A stretch of 64,000 bases of DNA from Clusia tigrina (Eukaryota; Arthropoda; Insecta; Diptera; Clusiidae), in assembly GCA_920105625.2 (NCBI GenBank), contig OV050030.1, positions 429,566,240 to 429,630,239 on the forward strand, given 5' to 3'. The notes beneath the pieces are model-generated. The model was not told the DNA's origin and did no database searches. It worked only from the letters and a program-made list of their open reading frames with translations. Both the position numbers and the translations under genes were made by a program. Shown here piece by piece: positions 50,640 through 61,804 of the stretch. Within the stretch, counting starts at the first letter, position 1. Every line of letters begins with the position of its first letter.

Positions 50640-52330
50640 CGTTCGCGGAAAACTGCAATATCACTGCAATCAATAGAATTATTTTGTTCATCATTTTGGA
50701 AAATTATTTCTCAATTATTACCTCTATTTCCCATTGTTGATAATTCAGTGTTTGATTCCGTGACAAATCACTATAAAGTTCCCTGTAAGATGCCATTAAT
50801 TATTTCAGTTCACATTGAAATTTCCCAGCTCGTTCCTTATCAGGATCATTTTGTTCAAAATGATTACCTAAATTTCTTGCAAGATCAAAACCGTCTTTAA
50901 TTAGAGTTTCATTTAAATCAGGAAGATCATCTTCGTCATTACTATGTTCTCTGTCATGAGGACTCTCAAGGGTAAGGTCTATAATTTCATTTTCACTGAA
51001 GTTTATATCAACTAACAATTCCTCTATATCTGCAGGTGATAGATCATCGAATCCATCTTCACCAATTGTATGTGCCAATGTTAAGATGTCAGTAAATTCA
51101 CCGGTATTATGGATGACAGGGTCTTTGCTTTTGACACACTCTGGCCAAATATTTTGCGAACATTAGTTCAAGGTTGATGGTTTTAATTCAGCTATCCCAA
51201 CTTGGTTTATGCAGTTCATAATAGAAAATTTTGTGCATACATCAATGACTGTCGATTCCTCATTATGATCTAGTTTGCTAGCATGAACATTTGGGTACTC
51301 CAAGACCGCATTGTCTAGAATGAAAAGAACTCTAAATTCTATACATTTTCCATTTATGTTGCGTTTAACTTTTGGGATGAAATATTTCAGAAACCATTCT
51401 ATAAAGATTGCACTGGTCACCCAGGCCTTTTTGTTTGCCATCCAGTGAATTGGCAATTTATTGAAATCAACAACGTGGTTTTAAAGCACGATTTACTAGC
51501 ACGATTTAAGCCACAATGGGCCTTGAATAGGCCTAAGTGAGTCTTAGGACAACCATATAACCTAGCCTAACCTACAACAATGTAACATGGTCCTTTGCTA
51601 CTTTAAAACCACCGGCAATTTTCTGTGATTTTGCAACATAAGTTCTGCTAGGCATTTCTTTCCAAAAAGGCCACTTTCGTCTAAATTCCAAACTTGATCT
51701 CGGGTGTATCCTTCATCTTCAATAATTTTTATTTTTTGAGGAAACTTTTTAGCTGCCAATTCATCTGCAGATGCAGTTTCTTCCTTAATTTTTATATTGT
51801 GGTGAGAATGTCTTTTAAGAAAACCTGTCATCCAGCTAAAATTGCTGAAAGTTGCGGTTGTTTTGACTGAGATGAAGTGTTTGGCTCAACTTCTTTAATA
51901 TGTTTAGAGATTCTTAATGCTTTTTGCTTGATAGTAATTCCGTCTACTGGTATTCTTTTTTGTGATTTATCTTCAATCCATATTACCAAAGTTTTTTCCA
52001 TCTTCTCTTTGACAACATCTCTTATGTATGACGATAATTTAGCACATATTTTTGTTCCAGAACATACAGATTTTCTAATCGTAGTTTCATTTTTCTTAAT
52101 CGTTCTTGTGGTAGCTTCATAAATACCACAATGCTTTCCTACAGCTGTTGCAAGTCGATCTAAAATTTTAATTTTAGGGTCTAGACTGATCGCTATCCTC
52201 TTCTTATTTATTACAGGTGATTTATGTGACATTGTGAAATCACAAATGTATCCAAAGAGGTCACTCTTTCTGAGCTTCACTCCATTCTTCACAGTTGTAA
52301 AGGTACCACTCTGTGTACAGGTAAAATCAC
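50640..52330 (-). mobile_element. Tigger/pogo-like DNA transposon relic
   Basis: Minus-strand transposase pieces in order: a CENP-B-type HTH region (KKRIAISLDPKIKILDRLATA; 52292-51828), the start of the DDE domain (YTRDQVWNLDESGLFGKK; 51831-51598), then HWMANKKAWVTSAIFIEWF and LFILDNA (51456-51163), then an acidic C-terminus (51078-50800). DESGLF and LDNA carry the first two catalytic aspartates. Frameshifts separate the parts and a foreign insert of about 110 bp sits at 51480-51590. No terminal repeats were identified. Confidence 0.78.
51478..51590 (+). mobile_element. LINE 3'-tail fragment inside the Tigger transposase
   Basis: A block with CCACAATGGGCC and a degenerate tail CCTAGCCTAACCTAC splits the DDE domain text. 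It shares its core with the LINE tails at 8279 and 30170, so it is probably a very short 5'-truncated insertion. Confidence 0.5.
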
Positions 52331-52379
52331 ATATTCTATGATTTAAAATGCATCTAGTGAGTTAAAAATTCGGCTATGC

Positions 52380-54720
52380 AAACTCTACAGCAATATTATT
52401 GTAAAATGTATTTTTCCGCATGATACATAAACCTGGAAAAAATCCTAATCTGCTTGAAGGATACCGGCCCATCTCGTTGCTGCCAGTGCTATCAAAAGCT
52501 TTAGAAAAAATAATCTCAAAGCGTATATTGACATATTCAAAAGAAAAACTATTACGAGAACAGCATGCATTTTTACCTAATTATGGTGTACTCATTCATT
52601 CATTTTGGCAGAAGCGGGTGCACTTAAGTAAGTAAATGAAAGTTGAGAAATGTGTTGAAATATGTTTCAACACCATTCATGTAGACCTTTATGTCATCAT
52701 TTAGAATCCCAGCTTAAAGAAAACTTTAAGAAAAAAACCCATTGTGTTATAATTTCTGAAGATCTAGAAAAAGCATTTGATCGTGCAATATCTATTTTTG
52801 TGATCAAGGAGCTTCATGAATGGGATATAAAAAAAAATGCTTAAAGTTATTCTATCATTTCTTACCAATAGACACATTACTATTACTATCCGCTTCAAAA
52901 TGGCATCCCACAAGGGTCACCTCTGTCTGTAATTACTTACAACATTTACTCAAATTCACTGGTTAAAGCGCTAAAAGATAGTAAGGAGATCGATTTTGTT
53001 GGTATATATGCTGATAACATTTTTGCAATAGTTTCTGGTACAAACACTGAAGTAACGGACAACCTTCGGAGCTTTGATCAAAAAATAAACCAATGGGCAA
53101 TAAGCAATGGAGCAGGGATTCCTATCAGCAACTGTGAAATTCTACACGTTTGTCGTAAACATAACGGATACACTGGAACGATTAATGTGAGAAATGAGCA
53201 AATTCCAGTCAAACGCCAAAGGAGAATTCTTGGAATGATTTTTACAAAATCATTTTTTTGGAATAAGGACACAAAATATCTAGTTCACAAATTAAGTAGG
53301 ATCAATAATCTTTTAAAAGTGATCTGTTCTAAAAAAAGGTCTGCATATTGCTACGGCGTTTGGAATTTGTAGAGCTCTAACATCTGGTATAATTATGCAT
53401 TGCATAACAGTCTATGGTTGGACTACGGGAACCAATATAAAGAAATTGAACACAGCTCTTAGAAAATATTTCAGAACAGCTACTGGAATCAACGCCCATA
53501 AACGACCTAGAAGCACGTCTTCATAATTTTAAGTGGCTGCTTGAAAATAGGGCGGTCAGACTTGGATATAAAGCGCTTACCATCAAATCAAATGGACTAC
53601 ACATTACTTTTTCTGAGAAACTACAACAATGTGGAAAACATTCCCCCATTGCCAATGGTGGGATTAACAACATCTTGACTTTGCTTATTGAACGTAACAT
53701 TCCGATTCCACAACAACCATAAATTCTATTTCCAACATCAGCATTGATACATATTTGTGCCAATATGTAAAAAATGGCACTAACCCTGTGATTTTCAGAC
53801 AACTTTTTTCTGAAGTAAAGTCAAATATTGCAACAGACGAGTATACGGACGGGTCGTATCTGGAAGGAACATCTTCCTATGCGGTTGTACAAGAAAATCC
53901 AAATACAACTTTTGAAATTCTGACACAAGGTCAATCGGCTTTTCACTCAGGTGTGTTTCATACTGAGTTAGTGGCAGTACATTTTGCAGTTGAATATGCA
54001 ACTATTCAGAAAAAGAAGACGGTAATATGCTCTGACAGGCTTAGTGTCCTTAGGTCATTGGCAAATCGGAAAGTGCCTATAATTATACATACCAAAATTT
54101 AGAAATTGAAAGCTTTATAAAAACCATGTGGATACCTGGGCATGTTGGGATACCTGGGAATGAATATGCAGATGCAGCAGCCAAGCAGGCTATATCACTG
54201 CCATTAGTTGCCAAAATTCATTGGTTAGACACAATGATAATAAGTTGCTTTATTGCATATCAAAAGAAGGAAATATATGACAAGTGGGAATCATCAGGTT
54301 CTTTCCTTAAGGCACATAATCCCCTTCCAATTCGACAGAACTATAATGTGAACTTCACAAGGGAAGAGTGGATAACTTTGGCAAGAGTTTGTCTGAGGAG
54401 GAAGATATTAAGCACTAGGCATTATTTTACTAAAATGGATCCAATTCAATGCTCTGAATGCGCTACAACTTTAACAGTTTCGCACATCTTGCTTGACTGC
54501 CCCACCTCAAAAATTGATAAAACATTCGGAATAATAATTGACTGCAGAAAAAAAGACACAATAATAATTATCAAAGAAGCCTTAAGGAAACATGACCTAT
54601 TTTATTTAATATAAACAATTTGTATACAACAGGTGTAAATGACCTCGTTCTCCTACACCATCCAATATTTTATAAACTTATTTTTAAAGTATGTTGCAAT
54701 ATATAAATAAAATAAATAAG
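52380..54720 (+). mobile_element. I-like LINE, 5'-truncated, RT to 3' tail
   Basis: Starts in RT (GKNPNLLEGYRPISLLPVLS), continues with many shifts through KAFDR, IPQGSPLS-like text near 52905, YADN (catalytic YADD box with the last D changed) near 53010, and an RNase H domain (DEYTDGSYLE; FHTELVAVHFAVEYA; then MWIPGHVGIPGNEYADAAAK). A Cys-rich C-terminus follows (CSECATTLTVSHILLDC). It ends in a short A/T tail with ATAAATAAAATAAATAAG near 54700. Order and tail show a LINE inserted in plus orientation. Confidence 0.82.
53755..54614 (+). pseudogene. I-like LINE RNase H and C-terminus
   Basis: Two frames (53755-54102 and 54126-54614) separated by a short break. The RNase H acidic residues D, E and D are visible, as is the MWIPGH...N-x-x-AD motif. 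The zinc-like Cys cluster is at the end. Confidence 0.8.
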
Positions 54721-54734
54721 TATTGACCTAAGTA

Positions 54735-55640
54735 GCCTATTCAATGACATCTCAGATTGGAGCCGCTACTCTGGAGTTTAACTTTCATTACCGAAATGTA
54801 AGAACCTTCACATTTGTGTAAAGCACAACGGCCTATGTACCATACTAGCGATAAATTTAACAATAACTAATTTTAATGGCCTTAAAATACTAGAAGTAAT
54901 TTTTAAGTAAAAAATACTCATGGCGTTCCCATATTGAGTTCTGTACATTATCTTTATCTAAAACACTAATTGTGATAAAATTTAACTGCAATACTCATTC
55001 GACAATTTGAGTAATTCTTTAATTTTATCTAAAATCGACTATGCTATAGACCAGGTTTTTTCACAAATCACTGCTCAACAAAATTAAAACAATACTAAAT
55101 TTAGCATTAAGAACTGTGTTCGGAACTTTCCGTACCACTCGAATAACATCTTTGAAGTATTAATCCAACGTCACACCGCTAGGAAATGGAAGGGATATGA
55201 TAACTGGAAAATTACTAAAATCTTTTCTTATGAGCATCAATTCACCCATAAACCTATACGTACCGAAAACTCCTCACTCGAATAAACATATGAAAATACC
55301 TTCTATTAACCTCCTCTTTCAACATCCCCTCCCAACCGAAAAACTCAAAGCCTCCAGTAAAACCACATTGGCATTTACATCAGTCCTCCATCAATATTTT
55401 ACCACATACTTTCAATAAATCTTCTACTCCACCGTTACCGCTGTGACCGACGAACACATTATAGAAAGTTCATTTATCGTTAAATCAAATGCTACTGGGC
55501 ATTATAATATAAATCTTAAATTTATAAAATTATACTCCCAAATGTTCTTTCTACCATGCTGCATATTTTAATTTTTTCTTTAACCTCTTTAACCTGGCAT
55601 GTGGAAAGTGGTCAATAGGACAATATTTACTAAAAAATCA
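54735..55640 (+). mobile_element. I-like LINE fragment, heavily degraded
   Basis: Text resembling RT palm and thumb (SLFNDISDWSRYSGV; KHNGLCTILA; then KNCVRNFPYHSNNIFE) and part of RNase H (VTDEHIIESSFIVKSNA), with many stops. It follows directly on the tail of the LINE at 52380-54720. Confidence 0.5.
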
Positions 55641-55649
55641 ACAGCCATT

Positions 55650-57480
55650 CGATTTTCCGGCCTGTTCTAGCCTGTTTTTGAGAAGTTGGTGACGAGACAG
55701 ATTGTTGGATATCTTGACAAACAAAAACTACTCTCTGGAGCTAGACACTGTTGCTTCCCTGCAATGGTAAAAGTTGACCAAAGTTGTTCCACTGCAATGC
55801 TAAAAGTTTTGGTGTACACTCGGCCAGTGCTCGATAGCAGTGAATTGACCCCATTCCCACTCTGTGGCATTTAGCCAAGGCCTTTGACACGATCGAACAC
55901 AATATTCTCTTGCAGATGTTAAAATGGTATTTTGGTTTCTCTGAGGGAGCAATACTTCTACTAAACAACTACTCGGCTAACCGGTGGCAAAAAGTAATGT
56001 CTAAAAACATAAGTTTTTATCTTGAGTCGGGGGTATCACAAGGATCTATACTTGGTCCGGTTTTGTTTAGTATTTTTATCAATGACCTTTGTTGCATTCT
56101 AAACGAAGTCAACAACCGCTGCAATGCACGCCCTTGACTGCGGCCAACGACAGCGCAAATCGCTGACAACGAATTTTCACGTGCATCAGCACTTTGTGCA
56201 TATTAATTGTAGTTTTTTTGCATTACCTTTATACTACCTGTTTAAGTTTTATTTTATATGTAAAATATCTAAGTAAGCAATAATGGCTCAATTGTAATAG
56301 TATAAATTCAGGGAAATTATTAAATATGGATCAGTTCTTTGAAACCTATTAACGAGTGTTTTATTTAATTGGTCATTCCAGAGGTCTGGCTGTATGTACT
56401 AGTACCTTCACTCAACAATAGGCTTGGTTTTGTACCTAGGCTACTTCCCACATAATTATCGAAGGTCTGGTTATAAGCACCAGTATCTTCATTCAATATT
56501 AGTCTTGGTTTTGCACCTAAGCTATTTCATAACTATAATACAAGGGTCTGGTGTATCCACCTGGACCAAGCATAAGTAAGGTGGAATAAAAGAATTCCCA
56601 CTCTTTACAACCTTCTACATTGATGCAATTATATATCCAAACACTGATGATGCTCAGATTTATCTCTTTCGTCCAATCGGCTTATCAGAGGATTTAATAG
56701 AAGATAACCGAAGACCTCTCTGCGATCTACTTAAGCCCATGTCATAAAAATTTAAAATTATATGCTTCCAAAACAAAAGCTATACGAGTATGTATTGCTC
56801 AAGAAAAATTTTCAACCTTCCAAAGTGCTTCAATTTATCAGAAGCCTAAAGAGAAATTCAATTATAGGGGTTGGCACAATAGGTGCTTCTGGCGGTGCTA
56901 GTACTCCCTGATATTAAAGCATAAATCATAAAATGTATTGGCCAATGTTCACATAGAAAATATTGTTTAAAGCAGTTGGTCCTGCGATTATTGCCAAGAT
57001 CAGAGTACCTGCGTTTAGTTGACTCATAGCATGTCCCACTACCATTAGCTCCTCAAAGATACTATACTAGTGAAGTTAGCTCTTAATAACTTATATTTGC
57101 TCATAAGAATTGCGGACATGCTTTTAGGTGGTAGTCCTGTTGGGAGCCAACTACACGCAGGTAGCCTGATCTTGACTCACGACAGGACATATGAAAATTA
57201 AAATCGAGTTGCGGTTACCAGTCTTGATTAAACAGTCCAAATTAAACTCTACTTTGAGTTGGTCAGATCATGTTATCTATACTGTGGGAAATATTTACTA
57301 TGCCCTTATAAAGCTGTGGTATTCAGCTGACTTTGTTCTGCAGGATTTAAAGTTAGTGGAAACATTTGTAGCACCACTTATAATATATAGTGAACAAATG
57401 TGTGACAGTCTTGACAATGCCATCGAAACAAAAGTTACAATTAGCACTAAATAATTCCTCCAGATATCACAATTTTCTGT
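55650..57480 (+). mobile_element. CR1/Rex-like LINE reverse transcriptase, split by a solo LTR
   Basis: RT blocks: EKLVTRQIVGYLDKQKLLSG (55680-55740), KAFDTIEHNILLQMLKWYF (55880-55930), SGVSQGSILGPVLFSIFIND (56025-56085). After a 520-bp insertion come DDAQIYLFRPIGLSEDL (near 56650) and later LSWSDHVIYTVGNIYYAL (57255-57320). The element is frameshifted throughout. Confidence 0.75.
56090..56609 (+). mobile_element. Solo LTR with 5-bp target duplication
   Basis: Starts TGTTGCATTC and ends CTCTTTACA (TGT...ACA). The 5-bp ACCTT stands directly before (56085-56089) and after it (56610-56614), and the LINE RT frame is interrupted exactly there. A TATA-like GTATAAATT is near 56300. Five-base duplication and TGT/ACA ends fit BEL/Pao or copia. 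It is not the same family as the LTR at 46513. Confidence 0.85.
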
Positions 57481-57528
57481 AAAGATACTCAACTGTAGTC
57501 TAAGTTCTTTTTTGAACTTTCATAATAT

Positions 57529-57988
57529 TGTTACGAAATTGCCGTCCTGATAATTTATACTGTTACGAAATTGGCCTCCTGACAATTTATTCTAACTCTC
57601 AATACTCGGATTCGTACCACTGGATTATGTAGTAATCAAACAATCGCAAGTTAAATTGAAATAATTAACTTTATTTAATTATTGCAATTTACATACTTAA
57701 TATTAGGCTTAAAGTTTACATTTGATCAGTATATTATTATTTAATTACAATTACAAGTGTTACTGTTTCGATTAAAATGGCCGATATACACGCTGCTACG
57801 ATTGCTCTTCAACTGTGTCTCGACTTTCATTGTGTGGTGGTTTATATACCTTTCGAATTGTTGAAGTAGAACATTCTAGAACATTATCTGCACTTTGGAA
57901 GGAATTTTCGACAATATTCTAGAACATTGCCTACACTTTGGAAGAAGCTTCAAGAACATTCTAGAACATTATCTACACCATGAAGGAA
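57529..57988 (-). mobile_element. Solo LTR, family H, copy 1, with heat-shock-element array
   Basis: On the minus strand it ends GGCAATTTCGTAACA, and the last 32 bp are duplicated in tandem (57529-57595). A TATA box TATATAAA lies at 57848-57841 and an AAATAAAG signal further downstream. Upstream of the TATA box three blocks of AGAACATTCTAGAACATT type lie at 57864-57885, 57911-57927 and 57952-57970. It shares its sequence with the copy at 58799. The upstream border is approximate. Confidence 0.75.
57862..57972 (-). promoter_or_regulatory. Heat-shock-element array in LTR copy 1
   Basis: Three clusters of alternating GAA/TTC units with exact 2-bp spacers: GAA-ca-TTC-ta-GAA at 57869-57881 and 57954-57966, and TTC-ta-GAA at 57917-57924. 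Heat shock factor binds nGAAnnTTCnnGAAn. The nearest cluster ends about 20 bp from the TATA box, as in fly hsp promoters. Confidence 0.7.
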
Positions 57989-58798
57989 TGATTTGACCAG
58001 TCAATCTGATTTAACCTCCTCATAAGTACCTTACGTCTTCTAGGAGATAAGCTTTAGAAATCCCTAGCAAGTGGTATTAAGTCCAAAAGTAATCACAGAT
58101 GCGCTCAAATCGCAAGTTTTTCGATAATCAAACTAACTTCATAATTGGCTTAATTGGCCTGTCCACTATGCTTTGTAATACAATCTTAATATAATAATGA
58201 ATCGAGGGGTAATAATGAGATAGACAAGCAATAACTGGGAATGGTCATAGTTGGTGTGCTGTTGCTTTTACAGATATAATATCTACTTGGAAAACTGCCT
58301 TCATTAGAAGATCTCTGAAGAGGGTACTGGCTTGTCCAAAGTATCACAGTATATAAGATCTCTCAAAGGTTTTTCAATAATTCTACATCTGATAATGATT
58401 ACGGTGGCATATGTATGTATGTCAATTCTTTCTATATATTAATAGGCTAAGCGTCTTTTTTTTCGTACACTTTGCAGAGTTAAAAATTAAACGGATGTTG
58501 ATGAAATTGGTACCATTGGAAAGGTCTCCGATCGTAGATAGTCCGATTGGTAAAACATTCGCATTTTCCTTACCTTTAACCTGAGTTATTAGGGTAAACG
58601 CAAATAACCAACACAACTAAATATATCAATCACATGTGCTCGTACATGTATGTGAAGGAGATAATGAGAGAGCAGAAAAAATGTGTTGTATATACGCAAA
58701 CAAAAACAACAATTTTGCTTGGATTTGTTGTGCACACACATGCATACATATGCTTGGTTGCGCACTTCAATGTTTATGTTTTGTATGCAAATACATAT
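57989..58798. other. Spacer between the two LTR copies
   Basis: About 0.8 kb. It holds the truncated SINE copy at 58245-58412. The rest shows no retroviral coding text and no primer site next to either LTR, so the two LTRs are separate solo copies and not one element. Confidence 0.5.
58245..58412 (+). mobile_element. Truncated copy of the type 2 SINE
   Basis: Matches the body of the SINE at 8874-9125 (GGTGTGCTGTTG, ATATCTACTTGG, ATTACGGTGGCATA) but lacks the tRNA-like head. Confidence 0.65.
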
Positions 58799-59205
58799 TG
58801 TTACGAAATTGCCCCCCAAACAATTTTTTTCTAATCTCAATACTCGGATTCGTACCACTGGATTGTGTAGTAATCAAACAATCGCTGGTTAAATTAAAAT
58901 AACAAACTTTATTTAATTATTGCTATATACACAATTAATAATAAGCTTAAAGTTTATTTTATTACAATTGCACTTTATTTAATAATTCATTAATAACTTT
59001 ATTACTTCTCAATTACTCTAACTGCTACAAGCTAAATGAACGATGTACACAATGTTCCGATTGCTACTCAACTGTGTCTCGACTTTCATTGTGTGGTGGC
59101 TTATATACCTTTCTTATGGTTGAAGTAGAACATTCTAGAATATTCCCTACACTTCGGTAGAAGTTCGAGAACATTCTCGAATTTTATCTACACTTCGAAA
59201 GAGGG
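58799..59205 (-). mobile_element. Solo LTR, family H, copy 2, with heat-shock-element array
   Basis: Same family as 57529-57988: identical TGTTACGAAATTG border, shared AATACTCGGATTCGTACCA block, TATATAAG TATA box (59107-59100), and two heat-shock clusters. It lacks the 32-bp border duplication and one repeat unit of copy 1. The two copies have diverged clearly, so they are not LTRs of one recent insertion. Confidence 0.75.
59122..59184 (-). promoter_or_regulatory. Heat-shock-element array in LTR copy 2
   Basis: Two runs of four alternating units with exact 2-bp spacing: GAA-ca-TTC-ta-GAA-ta-TTC at 59128-59145 and TTC-ga-GAA-ca-TTC-tc-GAA at 59164-59181. Runs of three or more perfect units are strong heat-shock-factor sites. 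Confidence 0.72.
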
Positions 59206-59254
59206 CTCTTAGTAAGCTTTTTTCGAATAGATTGACGATCAAAATAAAACTAAA

Positions 59255-60222
59255 GTGTTTGCTGGGAAAACAATTGTGTTATGTGGAGATTTTTGCAAAT
59301 ATTGCCAGTTGTCCCACATGGTACACGTTCCACTTTAATTGAAAATTGTGATACTGCTTGGAACGAGTTTGGTTAGTTCCATCATGTGACTCTCACCCAA
59401 ATATGAGAGCCAGACCAGAGGAATTCCAATTTGGTTAATTATTACAAAGTACCGGTAATGGCGAGGCAAGGGAATTCTTAAAGATTGGTCGAAATGTGAT
59501 CAACATATCGCAACACTTAGTTGAAAATGAAAGTAATGGAATTGATGATGTATTTGGCAATATTGAGGAAAGTATTTTATCAAAACGCATTTTGAGTTCC
59601 ATTGATTGAGCACCAACGAATGAAGATTGTTGCTTAACTAAACTGAGATGTTCTCAATCGAATGCCAGGTGTAGAAAAATGTTATTACAGCTACGACAAA
59701 ATAATTTGCGATAATGGCGCGGAAGTCAATAATTATCCAGTGGAACTTTTAAATTACTTAAATGTCAGTGGTCTACCACCACATAAATTGACATTGAAAG
59801 TCAATTCCATTGTTCTCTTGATAAGAAATTGAAATGCAAAGGAAGCGTTCATTAATGGTACAAGAATGCGTATCAAGGTACTGCATTATAATGCTATCAC
59901 TTGTGAGGTGTTAACTGGAATAACATGAGGTAAACGTATTCTTATCCCCCGCATTTACTGGACTTACTCGGGAAGTTTGCTGGCGATTTCCAACGAACGC
60001 AGTATCCAATTATCAAGGCGAAACATTCGATAAAGTTGGCCATATGTTGACAAATCTAGACTTTACGCATGGGCTTCGCATAGCTGCAAGCAGAGTTAGG
60101 TCCTTTGATGCGCTCAAGTTTTATATTTGTGGCACTAACGAACAAGGCCATTTAGCAAAAGATGAACGTGTTTTTGAAAAAAATATTGTTTATACCGCAG
60201 TGTTGGCAAATTGGTTCTGAAT
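59255..60222 (+). pseudogene. Helitron PIF1-like helicase relic
   Basis: Across several frames: GKTIVLCGDF (Walker B-like), LPVVPHGTRSTLIENC-type text, APTNEDC (motif IV/V), SGLPPHKLTLKVNSIVLL, LTGI...GKRILIPRI and QGETFDKVGHML...RIAASRVRSFDALK (motif VI). This is the order of Helitron helicase C-terminal halves (SGLPPHxLxLK and QGxTF...SRVRS). The Rep domain and helicase N-terminus are absent. Several stops and shifts make it dead. Confidence 0.78.
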
Positions 60223-60230
60223 TAAAACCT

Positions 60231-60520
60231 CCAACTAATATTTTTTCCCTTCATGGATATGACATAGGAAAGGAGAAACAATTCCGCTTTGCATATCCTT
60301 AATAATATTATACAGAGCTCCCCTAAATAAAAACCTTTTGAAACACCTAAGGATCGATACTTCCTTAGGTGTTTAGATATTCAATAGAAACTATAATAAA
60401 ATATATAATAAATATGCTCTAGAGATATGCATGTCCTTAATATTAAAATTGAGCACTCAGAACCAACTAATATTTGCTTCCTCCCATACATACAACTATG
60501 TAAAGGAGAAACAATTCCGC
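60231..60520 (+). repeat. 57-bp imperfect direct repeat flanking a hairpin
   Basis: CCAACTAATATTT...GGAGAAACAATTCCGC occurs at 60231-60287 and again, about three-quarters identical, at 60462-60520. A perfect hairpin lies between them at 60341-60374. Confidence 0.7.
60341..60374. other. Perfect 13-bp hairpin downstream of Helitron helicase
   Basis: AAACACCTAAGGA, an 8-base loop, then its exact reverse complement. It lies about 120 bp beyond the helicase remnant, where a Helitron 3' hairpin is expected, but no CTRR follows within the usual 10-12 bases. Confidence 0.7.
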
Positions 60521-61026
60521 GTTTTCGTTCGGTATGAGCCGAGTAAATTCTGTCCAGCATTTGATCTCTTTTAATCACGCACCGGCGTGGAGTGTTGCAA
60601 GCAATGACAGCTAATTGATGTTAGCAAAACTTCAGCATTTTCAGCGCACTTCTTTGGGAGTACTGCGATTAAATTATTCTCTTTTTCGTTATAAGTAAAT
60701 CGCAGTCGAAGGATAGCGCATAATTCGTTTAGCCGCTTAGGCACGAGCACAAGCTGCAAGGCCAGAAGCTAAGCAGATAACCCATTTAAGGCGGAATTGA
60801 ATTAATAAGTCCGTGACAATTGGCCTTATTGGCTTTCATGCGGAACAAGACCCTTTAATGCAGAAAGCGATTTACAGTGGCCTTTCAAGGACCTTGAACA
60901 AAGCAAAATAAATCTTTTCACATACGAATCTAAATCTGAAAAAGAACAAATTTAAAACTGTCTTAAGTGATTTTGCGTGTAGTGCGTAAAAAACAGCGTA
61001 CACGTATGACTGACATTTGGACTTGA

Positions 61027-61218
61027 ATGAAGAGGATCCGGCCTACAACAATGGAAGAGCAAGTTGTGGATGCTTATTGGAAATTGCGCAGACCCAGCAC
61101 AGTACATCGAGTCATAAAAAGTTGCATAATTTATGACCGGCCGCTGCCAAAAAGGGTTCAACCGCTTTCACTAATTTTTCGTGGTAGGCCTCTATCAGAA
61201 GTGGATACGCCAATGTGA
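61027..61218 (+). pseudogene. Possible BEL/Pao integrase N-terminal fragment
   Basis: Reading VDAYWKLRRPSTVHRVIKSC is close in layout to the zinc-binding part of BEL/Pao integrase (YWxxxxRxxVxxVIxxCxxC), with the second Cys changed. It is isolated, with no other retrotransposon text on either side. Confidence 0.4.
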
Positions 61219-61804
61219 GCAGTATGCAGTGGGACGCACATCGGACGACTACGGAGGCAGCCTGTCAGTTGAAGCTCTGTTTGGAGGAGAAACTCAAAAG
61301 CATGGCCATCTGCTCTGAAATGACTTTGTTAAGCTAGTCATGTTCTTCTGTTTATGATTGTTCTGAGTAACTGTGAGGGGTAAGTAGTTTTGAACATTGA
61401 AACGAAAAATGCCAGAGTAAAGTCAACTGCCAGCAAACTTCTTTAAGTGGATGCTCTGCAAAACATTTCAAAGCGGCGTCTGAGCGATTAACTGCAGAAC
61501 CCCGACTTCTCAAAAGGATACCCAAAGTAAGGATGGCATAAATAATTCCAGCAAGTTGTTTGGTTCCACAACTTTTCATAGAATATTAAAATTCACACAT
61601 TTAGGACCTGCTCCACTCACAATACAGAAGTCCTCGTATGAGTCGCTTTTAAAATGGAGCTCCCTGTACTGTGCTTTGTACATAAATAAAACCCCCATCA
61701 AAATTCCATTTGCGTAACAACTACGATGCAACTGACAAGCATCCTTAGAATCTGGAAGCTGCGACGGTGTGGGGAACGGGGCAAACTCAAACTCCATCCC
61801 CGAT

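Noticed and set aside
57529..59205. The two family H LTRs as the ends of one element
   Set aside because: They differ clearly in sequence and length, no primer site or polypurine tract adjoins either, and the 0.8 kb between them holds no retroviral genes.
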